A stretch of 36,625 nt of DNA from Planctomycetota bacterium (GCA_014584305.1 JACTND010000152.1:1-36625), one strand, 5' to 3'; shown: positions 8,416-18,075, counted from the stretch's first letter. Program-made: numbers and translations. Notes: generated by a model not told the origin, from the sequence alone.

Positions 8416-9591
8416 GTGACTGCTCAAGGTCCGTTTGACCCTGCCGCCGTCGAGCTAACGGTCTTGATGCCTTGTCTCAATGAAGCCGAGACGGTGGCCA
8501 CTTGCATTCAAAAGGCGCAACACTCGATCGCGCGTTTGGGGTTGGTCGCCGAAGTCGTAATTGCTGATAACGGCAGCACCGATGGTTCGCAAGACATCGC
8601 GCGGCAATCCGGGGCGCGGGTGGTTGATGTGCCAATGCGAGGTTACGGCGCCGCGTTGCAGGCCGGGATTGCCGCGGCGCGCGGACGATGGATCATCATG
8701 GGCGATGCCGATGACAGCTACGACTTTTCGCGATTGGAAGCTTTTGTGGAGAAACTTCGTGAGGGTCATGACCTGGTTATGGGGAATCGCTTCCGCGGCG
8801 GTATCGCACCGGGCGCCATGCCCCCGTTGCACCGATACTTAGGCAACCCCGTTTTGAGTTTTATCGGGCGCCTGTTTTTTCGCAGTTCGATCGGCGACTT
8901 TCATTGCGGTCTTCGCGGGTTTTCTAAACAAGCCGCGGAACGGATGGATTTGCAGACGACGGGGATGGAGTTTGCCAGCGAAATGGTGGTGAAGGCATCC
9001 CTGTTGGGACTGCGAATCGCCGAAGTTCCGACCACGCTTTCTCCCGACGGGCGCAGCCGTCCGCCCCACCTCCGCAGCTGGCGCGACGGTTGGCGACATT
9101 TGCGCTTTTTGCTGATGTACAGCCCGCGCTGGCTGTTCCTATATCCCGGTTTCGCGTTGATGGTTTTGGGGTTAGCCTTGGCGGTTAGTTTGGCCTGGGG
9201 ACCTTGGCGCATAGCCGGCGTGGAACTCGATATCCATACCATGTTGTATGCCGCGGCCATGGTGATAGTCGGATTTCAGGCGGTCACCTTTGCGGTATTT
9301 ACCAAACGATTTGCGATCCAGGAAGGACTGCTTCCCAGCGACCGGCGCCTGGATCGCGCAATGCGTTGGATCAACCTGGAAAAAGGATTAATCGCCAGCG
9401 GAGTCTTGCTGGTTCTGGGTTTAGCTGGAACGGGTTGGGCTATCGGGGAATGGTGGCGCGCGGGCTTTGGCGAACTCGATCCACGTCGCGCCATGCGCGT
9501 GGCCATCGCGTCCGTGCTCTTGTTGTCGTTGGGTATTCAGATTGGACTGGCGAGTTTTTTCCTCAGTATTCTCAGCCTGCGGCGCAAGTAG
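8416..9591 (+). CDS. Family 2 glycosyltransferase with C-terminal membrane helices
   Basis: A protein of 391 residues starting at GTG 8416. That start is chosen because a near-perfect ribosome binding site, GGGGAGG (8405-8411), lies 4 nt upstream; longer in-frame starts lack one. The GT-A fold motifs are plain: LMPCLNEAETV (about residues 17-27), IADNGSTDGS (49-58) and the metal-binding GDADD (96-100), followed by GDFHCGLRGF. Four hydrophobic segments follow the catalytic domain (WLFLYPGFALMVLGLALAV, MLYAAAMVIVGFQAVTFAVF, GVLLVLGLAGTGWAI, SVLLLSLGIQIGLASFFLSI). This is the arrangement of dolichol-phosphate-mannose-synthase-like enzymes that charge a polyprenyl phosphate at the cytoplasmic membrane. 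The sugar is not predictable. A lipid-linked sugar from it could feed GT-C enzymes such as the one at 11430. Confidence 0.9.
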   Translation: MTAQGPFDPAAVELTVLMPCLNEAETVATCIQKAQHSIARLGLVAEVVIADNGSTDGSQDIARQSGARVVDVPMRGYGAALQAGIAAARGRWIIMGDADDSYDFSRLEAFVEKLREGHDLVMGNRFRGGIAPGAMPPLHRYLGNPVLSFIGRLFFRSSIGDFHCGLRGFSKQAAERMDLQTTGMEFASEMVVKASLLGLRIAEVPTTLSPDGRSRPPHLRSWRDGWRHLRFLLMYSPRWLFLYPGFALMVLGLALAVSLAWGPWRIAGVELDIHTMLYAAAMVIVGFQAVTFAVFTKRFAIQEGLLPSDRRLDRAMRWINLEKGLIASGVLLVLGLAGTGWAIGEWWRAGFGELDPRRAMRVAIASVLLLSLGIQIGLASFFLSILSLRRK

Positions 9592-9621
9592 TAGAATGCC
9601 GTTTCCGAAAGGGCGATGACC

Positions 9622-10335
9622 ATGGAATCCGAACGGATCGATGCAATCAAAACACGGTGGACGCTGATTCGCCACGCTCATCAGAGTGGCGACGCTTTGA
9701 CTGCCGAAGAAGCCCGTCGCGAGTTGGTAATGCGCTATGCTCCCGCCGTGCGGCGCTACGTGGGGGCAATTCTGGGCAGTTCGGATCAAGCTGAGGACTT
9801 GGCCCAAGATTTTGTGGTGCGACTGATGAAAGGCGATTTCGCCGGTGCCGATCCAGAGCGCGGTCGGTTTCGCGATTTGTTAAAAACGGCTATTCGCAAC
9901 ATGATTCGCACCCATTGGCAGAAAGCCAATCGACGCCGCCCCGCCGACGCCGACCTGAGCCTATTGCAGGACGATTTCAACGAAAAACAAGATCAAGACT
10001 GGACGGCTGCTTGGCAGCGAACCGTCATCGAGCAAACCTGGTCGCGAATGTTGGCCGAGGATGAAGGTCAGCCGAGTGCCGGATTCCGATTGTTAAAACT
10101 GCGCGTGCAGATGCCCGATGCCTCGTCTGAAGCGTTGGCCGAAGCCTTGGGTAAACGTCTCAACCAAACCATCAAACCGGACAATTGCCGACAAATGCTG
10201 AAGCGGGCACGCGCGCGATTTGCGGCCCACCTGCTGGACGAGATTCGCGCTTCGTTGGACGACGAAAGCGAAGATCGCGTGCAACAAGAACTGGCCGATC
10301 TGGGGTTGTTGGAGTGGATTCGGGATGGAGTCTGA
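9622..10335 (+). CDS. ECF-like RNA polymerase sigma factor
   Basis: A protein of 237 residues. AAAGGG at 9608-9613 is 8 nt before the ATG at 9622, whereas the in-frame ATG at 9616 is too close, so 9622 is preferred. Region 2 is visible as YVGAILGSSDQAEDLAQDF (about residues 47-65) followed by VRLMKGDF and the RGRFRDLLKTAIRNMIRTH helix pair that recognises -10 DNA. The C-terminal part (ALGKRLNQTIKPDNCRQMLK RARARF) is a divergent region 4. Many planctomycete ECF groups look like this. It starts 30 nt after the glycosyltransferase gene and could be co-transcribed with it. No anti-sigma factor is adjacent. Confidence 0.8.
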   Translation: MESERIDAIKTRWTLIRHAHQSGDALTAEEARRELVMRYAPAVRRYVGAILGSSDQAEDLAQDFVVRLMKGDFAGADPERGRFRDLLKTAIRNMIRTHWQKANRRRPADADLSLLQDDFNEKQDQDWTAAWQRTVIEQTWSRMLAEDEGQPSAGFRLLKLRVQMPDASSEALAEALGKRLNQTIKPDNCRQMLKRARARFAAHLLDEIRASLDDESEDRVQQELADLGLLEWIRDGV

Positions 10336-10394
10336 TCGGAAAAATGGGGAATCCACTCCATCGGGCGATCGATGTTACAATCGCCTGCCTCCGG

Positions 10395-10429
10395 CAAGAA
10401 AACTGGTTGACCCGTGTGGGCCAACCAGT
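10395..10429 (-). terminator. Rho-independent terminator of the Q/N/Y-rich gene
   Basis: Arms ACTGGTTG (10402-10409) and CAACCAGT (10422-10429) pair perfectly. After one A-C mismatch, CCC/GGG extends the stem, closed by a GTGT loop. On the minus strand the stem is followed by TTTCTTG (10401-10395), a U-rich tract. It lies between two convergent genes, so the stem may also stop transcripts from the plus strand. Confidence 0.65.
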
Positions 10430-10473
10430 CTCATCGTCGTTCGTCTGAATATGTCGATCGATGCTGGTCTCTG

Positions 10474-11085
10474 TTACCAGCGGTACATCGGTTGCCAATA
10501 ACCATTCCCGTTGCTTGACCAGTAATTCCCCTGGTTGTCGATCTGGTACATGTTTCCGTAATAATCGGTGTACGTCGTTCCTGTTCCAGATGTGTATGGC
10601 AGTTGGTAGCTGTAACCAGTGTGCGGGTTGACGTACGTCCCGTTGCCGCTCAACAGTTCGCCCCTGTGGTAAGCCATGCGATTATAGACATCGTTGCGAT
10701 AAGCGTTGGTGTCGGCCCAAAGCTGGTTCACATGGTTGTGGTAGTTCCGCAGAGCTTCGGCGTCTTGGCGGTTGATCTGATTCATCACTTGATTGTAGTA
10801 CTGGATGCCCTGAGCCGTATAACCACCCGTGGCTGCATAGCCGTAGGCGTACTGCTCGAAGCTCATTTGGCCCCCTTGTTGCCGATACTGTTGATACATC
10901 ATCTGCACTTGCGGATTCTGCATGTTTTGATTCGTTAGTTGTTGTTCCATCCTCTGGAACTGCTGATTTTGCTGTTGGACCTGTTGGTCGTACCAAGCGG
11001 TGATATCGGAAAAATACTGTGCGTTGGCGAACTGAGCCGAAGTCAATGTGAGGGTGGCGATCCAAGTGGCGACGATGCGTTTCAT
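10474..11085 (-). CDS. Secreted Q/N/Y-rich hypothetical protein
   Basis: A protein of 203 residues. The ATG at 11085 is supported by AGGAG 8 nt upstream and by a clean signal peptide (MKRIVATWIATLTLTSAQ, cleavage at about ANA-QY, residue 22). The mature protein is unusually rich in Gln, Asn, Tyr and Gly. It has Q/N-rich helices (QQVQQQNQQFQRMEQQL), then a Tyr/Gly/Asn-rich C-terminal half with repeated short Tyr-Gly/Asn motifs ending NGYWQPMYRW. No enzymatic motif or cysteine framework is seen. The composition is like that of prion-like or matrix proteins and of some planctomycete secreted proteins, but no family is assigned. It has its own terminator. Confidence 0.8.
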   Translation of the reverse strand: MKRIVATWIATLTLTSAQFANAQYFSDITAWYDQQVQQQNQQFQRMEQQLTNQNMQNPQVQMMYQQYRQQGGQMSFEQYAYGYAATGGYTAQGIQYYNQVMNQINRQDAEALRNYHNHVNQLWADTNAYRNDVYNRMAYHRGELLSGNGTYVNPHTGYSYQLPYTSGTGTTYTDYYGNMYQIDNQGNYWSSNGNGYWQPMYRW

Positions 11086-11252
11086 GATTAAACTCCTGTG
11101 TTTGGATTCCTGTAATGGCGTTTGACAAAATCAGCGGTATCACCCCCCGTGGGTTTCCCGTTTCGACCGGACATTTCCAGTATTTTGGGGGCAGAAGTTT
11201 GTGACACGATTTTTCAAATATGGCCCGATTTCCCCCCAGAACCATTTAGGAC

Positions 11253-11298
11253 AAAAAAGGACAGGCATAACCATGAAAAAAGGACAGGCATAACCATG
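11253..11298 (+). repeat. Two perfect tandem 23-bp repeats (REP-like)
   Basis: Positions 11253-11275 and 11276-11298 are identical 23-bp units, each with a run of six A then GGACAGGCATAACC and an ATG. A related inverted copy (TGCCTGTCCTTTT) is at 11379-11391. The core AAAAGGACAGGCA resembles intergenic sequences associated with REP/Y1-transposase (RAYT) elements. That association is from memory and there is no RAYT gene in the window. Confidence 0.7.
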
Positions 11299-11378
11299 TA
11301 CCCAAAACCCGGCTGTTAATTTGGGCTGTTTGGGATAAAAGCGAAGACTGGGTTGGCTAGCCGACCAGGAAACAATAA

Positions 11379-11391
11379 TGCCTGTCCTTTT
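11379..11391 (-). repeat. Inverted copy of the GGACAGGCA repeat core
   Basis: TGCCTGTCCTTTT is the exact reverse complement of AAAAGGACAGGCA in the tandem repeats at 11253-11298. The arms enclose about 80 bp. The whole spacer 11100-11429 contains no gene that I can support. Confidence 0.6.
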
Positions 11392-11429
11392 GGCTTTGCC
11401 TTTTTTCGGTGGGGAAAGTGGGGCTTTTG

Positions 11430-13484
11430 CTATTCGCCCCAGGCCGAAACCGGGGCCAACCGTCGCCGGAGAACCAACCGATTGAATAGCCTGCGCAGTT
11501 CGAACCCGCTCCATGCTGCCAAAACTGCGCACAAGAGAATTGACAGCAGGTGGTTCGTCTCTGCATAGCGGTGCAACCCCCATTGCAGCCAGACTTCAAT
11601 CAGCGAAAACAGCAGGAGTCGCCCGCAGAACCAACCGGCGGCGATCAACAGGAACCATCGCATCCCGACGAGCGCGCGTCGCGGCACGGGTGTCACGATC
11701 GCTATACAAAAAATGGCGATCAGCGAGGCGCAGAAGATGATTTGCCAACGCATTACCCACAAGCGCCGATTCTGTTTCCATAGGGGCAAATCCAGTGCGG
11801 CGCTGGCGGCAGATATGATCCATGACTCGCGCGCGAAAGATTCATTTAGGAATTCATCCAGTGGCGTGCCTACCAAAATCACGCGTTCTTCTTGCATATA
11901 GTGCTTCAAGGGGATTTCGGCTTGTTCGGTTTGACCGACGAATAGTAGCTTGCCATGGTTGAGCGATCGCACGGGTGATCGCACGATCGTCATGGTGAAT
12001 TCTTGGCGCGTGTCTCCCGCCATGACGATCGGGGACGCGGCCACGACCTCTCCTCGAAGAGCGAACCGGACTTCATGGAATCGCGAGGGGGCATGTCGAA
12101 AAACGCCACTGATACGGATGGTTGACTCGGCGGCAGTACCCTGGCGTCGCAGCAGCGCATCGTCAAACAGGCCCAACTCTACGAAATCCCGAGCGCGTCG
12201 TTTCTGCAAATTGTCCAGCGAGGAGAGGGCGTAAAAGCTGGGAGAAATGGCCATTGTCAGCGATTCGTACAGTGTGCTGGGCAGTTCGGGCAACCACAGC
12301 CGCCACAAGGGATCGATCGGAAACATCGCCCGCCGGGTTCCAAGGACTCCCGATTGCTGGGCGGCCCGAATCTCGTCAACTGCCTGCAGCATCGCCTGTT
12401 CCGACGCAGGATTCACTCCCTGAAAGGCACTGACCAACAACCAATTGAGCCAGGTGCCGAACTCACCCTCTAATTGCAAACGGCTGGTTGCCGATGCATA
12501 CGCTGATCCATCACGATTCAAAAGGGTGTTGCGGCGTGCACCTAACGTCGGGCAGACCTCGCAAGCGGCCGTCAAACTCTGATAAGTTACCGGCGCGAAG
12601 CGCACCTTCTCTTCTGGACGAATGCTGTACAGCGCATGGAGCAATGCGCGCAAGGCGGGCGATTCCGACGCGCACAAAGCGGGCACACCATATTTCGCCC
12701 AATGCACGCGCTGGATCGTCCAGACGCTCAGGAACATCATCGCGAGCGGCACGCCAACCAAGGCGAGACGCCAGGTACTTCGGCCGCGCCACAGCCCGCG
12801 CACCTCGTCCCAGTTCCGTAGGGCGACGACAATTGCCATCAAAACCCAAAACGCGACGGCCACGATCAGTTCCGGCCGAATCACCACATACATCGCGGAA
12901 AAGGCGCCCGCCGTAAGGGCAACACCGATGCGCCAACGGCGCACCGGTTCCGCCGCAAATGGCGCTGCGCTGACCGCTATCAGCAAAACCAAGAGTGCGG
13001 TCAACGGCTCGGACATGAACAAGGTCGAATGGTTGATGAACCAGGGATTGAATAGCAAGCTGGCGAACAACGCTAATCCGCCGACGCGCGAGTTCAGCCA
13101 GCCCCGAAAAGTATGGGCCACCCACCAAGCAGCCGCCACAAACAATCCATCCAACCACAACTTGTAAGGCACACCCAGCGATCGGCCCACTGCGGCAACC
13201 ATGGGCAATCCCGGCGCTTGCGGCGGCAATCCTAATTCCGCGCGGGAATCCAAATAGTAGAGGGTGTACCGCGCATAGTTACTGGAATCATCCCGGATGG
13301 GTACGATCTCGTCATAAGCAGTGATGCTCATCCGCACCAGGACCATAACCAGAAGACTGCACCACCAGAGTCGTTCTTGAGAGCGAACCAAAAATTGCGA
13401 TCCCCAGTTGGCCCATTTTCGGAAATCTGCCATGCGCAAACTCGGAGGAAACCACTTCGATAGACAACCACACCATTGGATCAT
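11430..13484 (-). CDS. Integral membrane glycosyltransferase-like protein (GT-C type)
   Basis: About 684 residues from the ATG at 13484; another ATG at 13433 is equally possible, and a TTG at 13541 less so. None has a strong ribosome binding site. The N-terminal half has a helix followed by an acidic, Tyr/Arg-containing first loop (YDEIVPIRDDSSNYARY), then many hydrophobic segments such as LALFASLLFNPWFINHSTL, LTALLVLLIAVSA and LIVAVAFWVLMAIVVAL. A large soluble portion follows and the C-terminus returns to four helices. The Asp-containing first loop followed by many helices is the hallmark of GT-C transferases of the PMT/ArnT type, which use polyprenyl-phosphate sugars outside the membrane. 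The acceptor is unknown. Functional class is inferred from topology, not a full motif match. Confidence 0.6.
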   Translation of the reverse strand: MIQWCGCLSKWFPPSLRMADFRKWANWGSQFLVRSQERLWWCSLLVMVLVRMSITAYDEIVPIRDDSSNYARYTLYYLDSRAELGLPPQAPGLPMVAAVGRSLGVPYKLWLDGLFVAAAWWVAHTFRGWLNSRVGGLALFASLLFNPWFINHSTLFMSEPLTALLVLLIAVSAAPFAAEPVRRWRIGVALTAGAFSAMYVVIRPELIVAVAFWVLMAIVVALRNWDEVRGLWRGRSTWRLALVGVPLAMMFLSVWTIQRVHWAKYGVPALCASESPALRALLHALYSIRPEEKVRFAPVTYQSLTAACEVCPTLGARRNTLLNRDGSAYASATSRLQLEGEFGTWLNWLLVSAFQGVNPASEQAMLQAVDEIRAAQQSGVLGTRRAMFPIDPLWRLWLPELPSTLYESLTMAISPSFYALSSLDNLQKRRARDFVELGLFDDALLRRQGTAAESTIRISGVFRHAPSRFHEVRFALRGEVVAASPIVMAGDTRQEFTMTIVRSPVRSLNHGKLLFVGQTEQAEIPLKHYMQEERVILVGTPLDEFLNESFARESWIISAASAALDLPLWKQNRRLWVMRWQIIFCASLIAIFCIAIVTPVPRRALVGMRWFLLIAAGWFCGRLLLFSLIEVWLQWGLHRYAETNHLLSILLCAVLAAWSGFELRRLFNRLVLRRRLAPVSAWGE

Positions 13485-13604
13485 GGCGTTATACCGAAAT
13501 ATCACGAATCCGGGGAGTTCAGTGATCGGCAGCCCGCACAATAGCTGTCACGCTAGTGAGAGGACGCCGGCGCGTGGCGACGCTTTGTCAATGCAATTCG
13601 CCGC

Positions 13605-16600
13605 TTAATGGAGCAGATTCGCGGCCTCGTCCAGCAGCAATTCCAGCTCGAGTTGTGTGAGCCAATGAAATATGGCATGAGGTGCGCGACCATACTCGAT
13701 CAGGCGCTGTTGGTTCTCCACCCATTCGCGGACGTCTTTTATCAATCGGCCGGCGTATTCGGTTTGGCCCAATCGGTGGTAGGCCAACGCGATAAAAACC
13801 TGGTCAAAGACGACCTCGGCACCCGTTCGCCGCCGCTGGGCTTCCGACAGCAACTCAATCGCCCGTTCCACCTGGCCGGCGCGGAAGTAGATAGCGCCCG
13901 CAGTATTTAATGCATCGGCCGTCCTGCCGCGCGCCAACATGATCTCGACGAACGGCAACACATCGGTTGGGACGCCGCTGTCGAAGCGCGCAAATGCCAA
14001 CGGCCACAAGGCGCGGTTCATTTCAGCGGGATTAGTCCCAGGACTCATTCGGGCCGTCAGCCGTTGACAAACGTTCTGATATCGGTTGACGTCCGCTTGA
14101 GCCAAATACAAGAGTGCCAATTGTGCCTCGTCCGCCGCGGAACGCGATTCCGGCGGCGCACTTTCGAAACTAGCAATGGCCTCGGCGCGGCGCCCCATGC
14201 CGGCCAAGGCGGTGGCGCGCGCCGTTTGCCAAACAGCGGGCTCCACCCCCATTTCGCTCAATAGCTCGGCGTAAAACAAGGTGGCGAAATGCGCTTGATT
14301 GGTTTGTGCCGACGCCATTTGATCTTGACACCAGCGGCGCCGATGTTCGCCGTCGCGCTGCAACTCAATCACCGACATGCGCTCACTCCCCTGCCGCACC
14401 CATTGACTAACCAACGTCCGATTGGTCATCACGATCGTGCGGAATTCCGGACTGATGGCCAACTGACAGACGTCATTGAGAGGCCCCTCGAGCAGTAAGA
14501 CTTGTTGCCTCGATTGCAGGTCCCAGATCCGCAACGACGTGTCAAGACTCAGGGTCACCAATCGTTTGCCGTTCGGGCTGAACGCGATCGATTCCACCGA
14601 CCCGGTATGTGCGGCAATTACTTGGTCGGGCGCGGCCGCAATCTGCAGCGCCGATTGGTCCAATCGCCAAAGCAAAATCTTGCCGGAAACACAACCGACT
14701 GCTAACCATTGCTCATCGGGACTGATGGTCAAACAGCGAAGCTGTTCATCGACTTCGCGCACGATGGCGCGTTCCGGTTCCGAAAGAGACACGGCGGCGA
14801 TTTGTCCGGACCTATTGGCAGCAATCACATACGGTCGCATCGGGGAACCCGCGATCATCGTCGCGCGAATGGGAGCCGCAATTAACTTCGTAGTCGGCAC
14901 CCTCGAATTCTGGTGGGAGCTGGCAGTCGAAACCATGCCCGAGGCTGCCGATGCGGAACCCACTTCCCAAGCCTGCATCTGACCGTCATCGGATAAACAC
15001 ACCGCCCACTGGTCATTGTCCAAAAAATCGACGCGCTGCGGCGTCGCGGCGAATTGCGCCAATTCTCCCAATCGCTGTCCGTTGTCTGCGTCCCAGAGAG
15101 CGACAGTGCGATCGAGACTCGATGTCAGTATCCTGCGCCGCGAGCGGTCTAGTGCGAGATCCGTGAGCCAATCGCGGTGGCCGGAAAAATGCGCGACGAC
15201 TTTCCCGGCACGCGAATCCCAAATACGAATCATATCGCCGTCGAAGCGAACTCCGGGGCGGTCGATATTCTGTCCCATGCCAATGGCTACCCGATTGTCG
15301 TCAACAAATTGCGCGGCAATCATATGCCCGCCAGGGAATCGCATAGTGGCGGGTTGAGAGAGGCGCGACGTATCCCAAACCTTGACGTTGCCGTCGTCGC
15401 CGACAGTGGCCAACAGCATTCCCGTTCGGTCGAAGGCAAAGTCACGGGCCACGCCATTGTGGCCGTGGAATTCGCGTTGAACGTAACCGGTCAGCGGGTC
15501 CACCAATCGTATTCCTGCGAACTGAGAGGAAACCGCGACCGCTTGTCCGTCTGGTGCAAAGCGCATGGCCAACAAATAGTCGTGATTGGAAAAGCGGTTC
15601 AATTCGACAAGGCGCCCGTTGCGAAGCGCATACAGGCGAACCAAACCCGAATAACCGCCGACAGCGATCTCCAAGCCGGACGGCGAGAAATCGATCCGGC
15701 GCGTGTCTCCCAATCCGGACAAACCGTCAAGCGGTTGGCCTTCCAAGTCATGCAGTTTCACGGTTCCATCGCGACTGCAACTAGCCAGGACTTGCGCATC
15801 AGGATGCCAGGCCAAATCCAGCACCATCTGCGAATGGACCCGGAGCGACCAAACCACGCGCTTTCCGACAACGTCCCACAAAATCAGCGTTCCATTATCG
15901 GATCCGACGGCCAACCATTTGCCATCCGGGCTGTACTCGACGGAAAACGCATTGACCTCGGGAATCGCGGCTATCTCCGCGCCGGTTTCCATCGACCAGA
16001 TCTTGACGCCTCCCAACGGCATCATCCTCTGCCAATGGACACCCGCCGAAGCCAAGCTGCGGCCATCCGGACTGAAACTTAACTGCATAATGGAGCTGGG
16101 GTGGCAATTCAACGTCCATTGCACGTGACCGGTTTCGATGTTCCAGACTTTTATTAAGTCGCGGCGATTGGTCCCCCAGGCCCCCGTACCACCGGCCACG
16201 AATCGACCATCAAGCGTCACCGCAGTGCACCACACGGACTGGCCTAAATCCGGGAAATCCCAAACTTCCTGGCGGCAAATATGGTTGAGATAATCCCATT
16301 CCCAGTCGCGAAAGGACATCGGGCAGCCATCGAGTAATTGGCGGGCACGCGTCGTATTGTTGGCGGAAAACTCGCTGTAGGCTAACGAGACATCGCGCGC
16401 GTAGAGCATCGACTCGGCACGCAGTCGTTCGCGACGTTCTACGTCCTGTGCTTGCCGCGCCACATCCGTTTGTTTTTCTGCCAGGGAGCGATTGCGTTCG
16501 GCGCGGATCCATTGCGACAACACCGCGAGGACGCCCACGATCAACGTCGCAATCAACCCCGTCAGTGCAGAGTGGCGGCGCGACCATTTAACAGCGCGTT

Positions 16601-17918
16601 CCCATAAACTTGCGGATCGCGCCAGAATAGGACGCCCCGTCAGGAAACGATTCAAGTCGTCGGCCAGGGCATCGGCTGTCACATAGCGTCGTTGGGGATC
16701 CTTGTGCAAGCACTTCAAACATATCAATTCCAGATCGCGCGGCGTGTCCGGTTGCACACTGCGAATGGAAACGGGTTCATCGTGCTTGACGCGCTCTAAT
16801 GTTTCCAAGGGACTGGCCGCCAAGAATGGCGGTCGGCCAACCAACATGTCGTAGAGGATCGCTCCCAACGAGTACACGTCGGCCGCTGGACCAGCCGCCG
16901 CGCCCCCCTCAACAGCTTGTTCCGGTGCCATGTAACTAGGGGTCCCCAACGCGGCTCCAGGCAATGTCCCCCGCGAGTCGTCATGTCGCCGCCTAGCCAA
17001 TCCAAAATCCGTGATCTTAGGTTGATATAACTGCTTGAGCGGTCCAACCGTCGCCGGATCCGCCGGCACGATCAACTCCACGGCGTCCGGTTGTGCGCTG
17101 GGGGCCAACAATACGTTTGCCGGCTTCAAGTCGCGATGGATGACACCTTGTTCATGTGCGTAGTGGACAGCCTTAGCCAGAGATTTGGCCAATTGGGCGG
17201 CAGCGCGCGGGGGCAAGGGATGGCTGCGAATCAACGCCGCTAGACTGCCACCAGGTACGTACTCCATCGCAAAGTACGGAATGCCCTCATCAAGTCCGAC
17301 ATCAAAGATCGGCACGATGTTTGGGTGTTGCAACGAAGCTACCGTGTCCACTTCGGCGCGGAATCGTCGCAAGACGTCGTGGTGGACTTCGCCCAGGGAG
17401 CGAATCGTCTTCAGCGCCACGATGCGGTCGAGGCCGATTTGTCGCGCGCGATACACGACCCCCATGCCACCACGGCCGATGGGCTCCAGCAGCTCGAACT
17501 TTCCCAGCCGATTACTCGTCCGACTTGCGGCTGCGGGAAGATCGCGCCAATCCTGAAAAGTCTCCCCAATAGGTTGCTCCATCGAGGATTGCGTTCCGAC
17601 CGCTGCGCTGCTCAAGTATTCATGAACCTGAAACAACTCACGCAGATCTTGTTCCCATTGGGGAAAACGTCGGATCCACTCATCCAAGGGCATGTCGTGT
17701 CCCATCTCCTGCCGCACGACATACTCGGTGTAAACCATTTCCAGGACCAACTCCTTGTCGGAAACGAGCGATGGGTAAACGGCCAAGACCCTCTCCAACG
17801 ACTTGGCTTCGCCCCGCCGCAACCGCATTTCCAACTCGGACAACGCTTCCCGCAGGACTTCGCGCGGGGTCTGTTTTCCTGGCGCGGGCTTGTTCGGAGA
17901 TGAAGTTTCTGAGGTCAC
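13605..17918 (-). CDS. Ser/Thr protein kinase with transmembrane helix, WD40 and TPR repeats
   Basis: About 1437 residues if read from the GTG at 17918; ATGs at 18011 and 18074 would add up to 52 residues, but that extension crosses a dispersed repeat at 17928-17953, so the short start is preferred. A helical N-terminal domain of the type common in planctomycete kinases precedes the kinase: glycine loop GRGGMGVVY (about residues 147-155), LKTI lysine, VIHRDLKPAN (about 259-268), DFG at about 304, and GTPSYMAPE. A single membrane helix (about 450-470) follows. About ten WD40 blades (for example LWDVVGKRV, LSFSPDGRSL, LRIWDLQS) form one or two extracytoplasmic propellers, then a TPR-like C-terminus. 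It probably senses something outside and phosphorylates cytoplasmic targets. It is divergent from the ECF sigma gene at 18076. Confidence 0.9.
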   Translation of the reverse strand: MTSETSSPNKPAPGKQTPREVLREALSELEMRLRRGEAKSLERVLAVYPSLVSDKELVLEMVYTEYVVRQEMGHDMPLDEWIRRFPQWEQDLRELFQVHEYLSSAAVGTQSSMEQPIGETFQDWRDLPAAASRTSNRLGKFELLEPIGRGGMGVVYRARQIGLDRIVALKTIRSLGEVHHDVLRRFRAEVDTVASLQHPNIVPIFDVGLDEGIPYFAMEYVPGGSLAALIRSHPLPPRAAAQLAKSLAKAVHYAHEQGVIHRDLKPANVLLAPSAQPDAVELIVPADPATVGPLKQLYQPKITDFGLARRRHDDSRGTLPGAALGTPSYMAPEQAVEGGAAAGPAADVYSLGAILYDMLVGRPPFLAASPLETLERVKHDEPVSIRSVQPDTPRDLELICLKCLHKDPQRRYVTADALADDLNRFLTGRPILARSASLWERAVKWSRRHSALTGLIATLIVGVLAVLSQWIRAERNRSLAEKQTDVARQAQDVERRERLRAESMLYARDVSLAYSEFSANNTTRARQLLDGCPMSFRDWEWDYLNHICRQEVWDFPDLGQSVWCTAVTLDGRFVAGGTGAWGTNRRDLIKVWNIETGHVQWTLNCHPSSIMQLSFSPDGRSLASAGVHWQRMMPLGGVKIWSMETGAEIAAIPEVNAFSVEYSPDGKWLAVGSDNGTLILWDVVGKRVVWSLRVHSQMVLDLAWHPDAQVLASCSRDGTVKLHDLEGQPLDGLSGLGDTRRIDFSPSGLEIAVGGYSGLVRLYALRNGRLVELNRFSNHDYLLAMRFAPDGQAVAVSSQFAGIRLVDPLTGYVQREFHGHNGVARDFAFDRTGMLLATVGDDGNVKVWDTSRLSQPATMRFPGGHMIAAQFVDDNRVAIGMGQNIDRPGVRFDGDMIRIWDSRAGKVVAHFSGHRDWLTDLALDRSRRRILTSSLDRTVALWDADNGQRLGELAQFAATPQRVDFLDNDQWAVCLSDDGQMQAWEVGSASAASGMVSTASSHQNSRVPTTKLIAAPIRATMIAGSPMRPYVIAANRSGQIAAVSLSEPERAIVREVDEQLRCLTISPDEQWLAVGCVSGKILLWRLDQSALQIAAAPDQVIAAHTGSVESIAFSPNGKRLVTLSLDTSLRIWDLQSRQQVLLLEGPLNDVCQLAISPEFRTIVMTNRTLVSQWVRQGSERMSVIELQRDGEHRRRWCQDQMASAQTNQAHFATLFYAELLSEMGVEPAVWQTARATALAGMGRRAEAIASFESAPPESRSAADEAQLALLYLAQADVNRYQNVCQRLTARMSPGTNPAEMNRALWPLAFARFDSGVPTDVLPFVEIMLARGRTADALNTAGAIYFRAGQVERAIELLSEAQRRRTGAEVVFDQVFIALAYHRLGQTEYAGRLIKDVREWVENQQRLIEYGRAPHAIFHWLTQLELELLLDEAANLLH

Positions 17919-17927
17919 TTGAGCGCG

Positions 17928-17953
17928 TACGCCTGCGGCTGACAGTGAAACGA
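17928..17953 (+). repeat. Copy of a dispersed GTACGCCTGCGGCT repeat
   Basis: GTACGCCTGCGGCTGACAG followed by TGAAACGA matches the element copy at 36431-36456 over about 26 bp with three mismatches. It lies in the putative 5' leader of the kinase gene. See the repeat at the right end of the window. Confidence 0.6.
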
Positions 17954-18075
17954 CAAGGACCTCCCGGATATGGCGCACGCGTTGGTCATTACGCGCACGG
18001 CGGCAACCCATGTTGCTAGGCCGACGTAAACCCGGTGGTCCATTCCAATTGTACTTTACCGTAACCAATGCCATA

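Noticed and set aside
11253..11298. A CRISPR array
   Set aside because: Only two units, directly adjacent and without spacers, no cas genes.
15177..16082. A 301-codon plus-strand frame inside the kinase gene
   Set aside because: It is an antisense shadow of the WD40 coding sequence; long reverse frames are common in GC-rich coding DNA.
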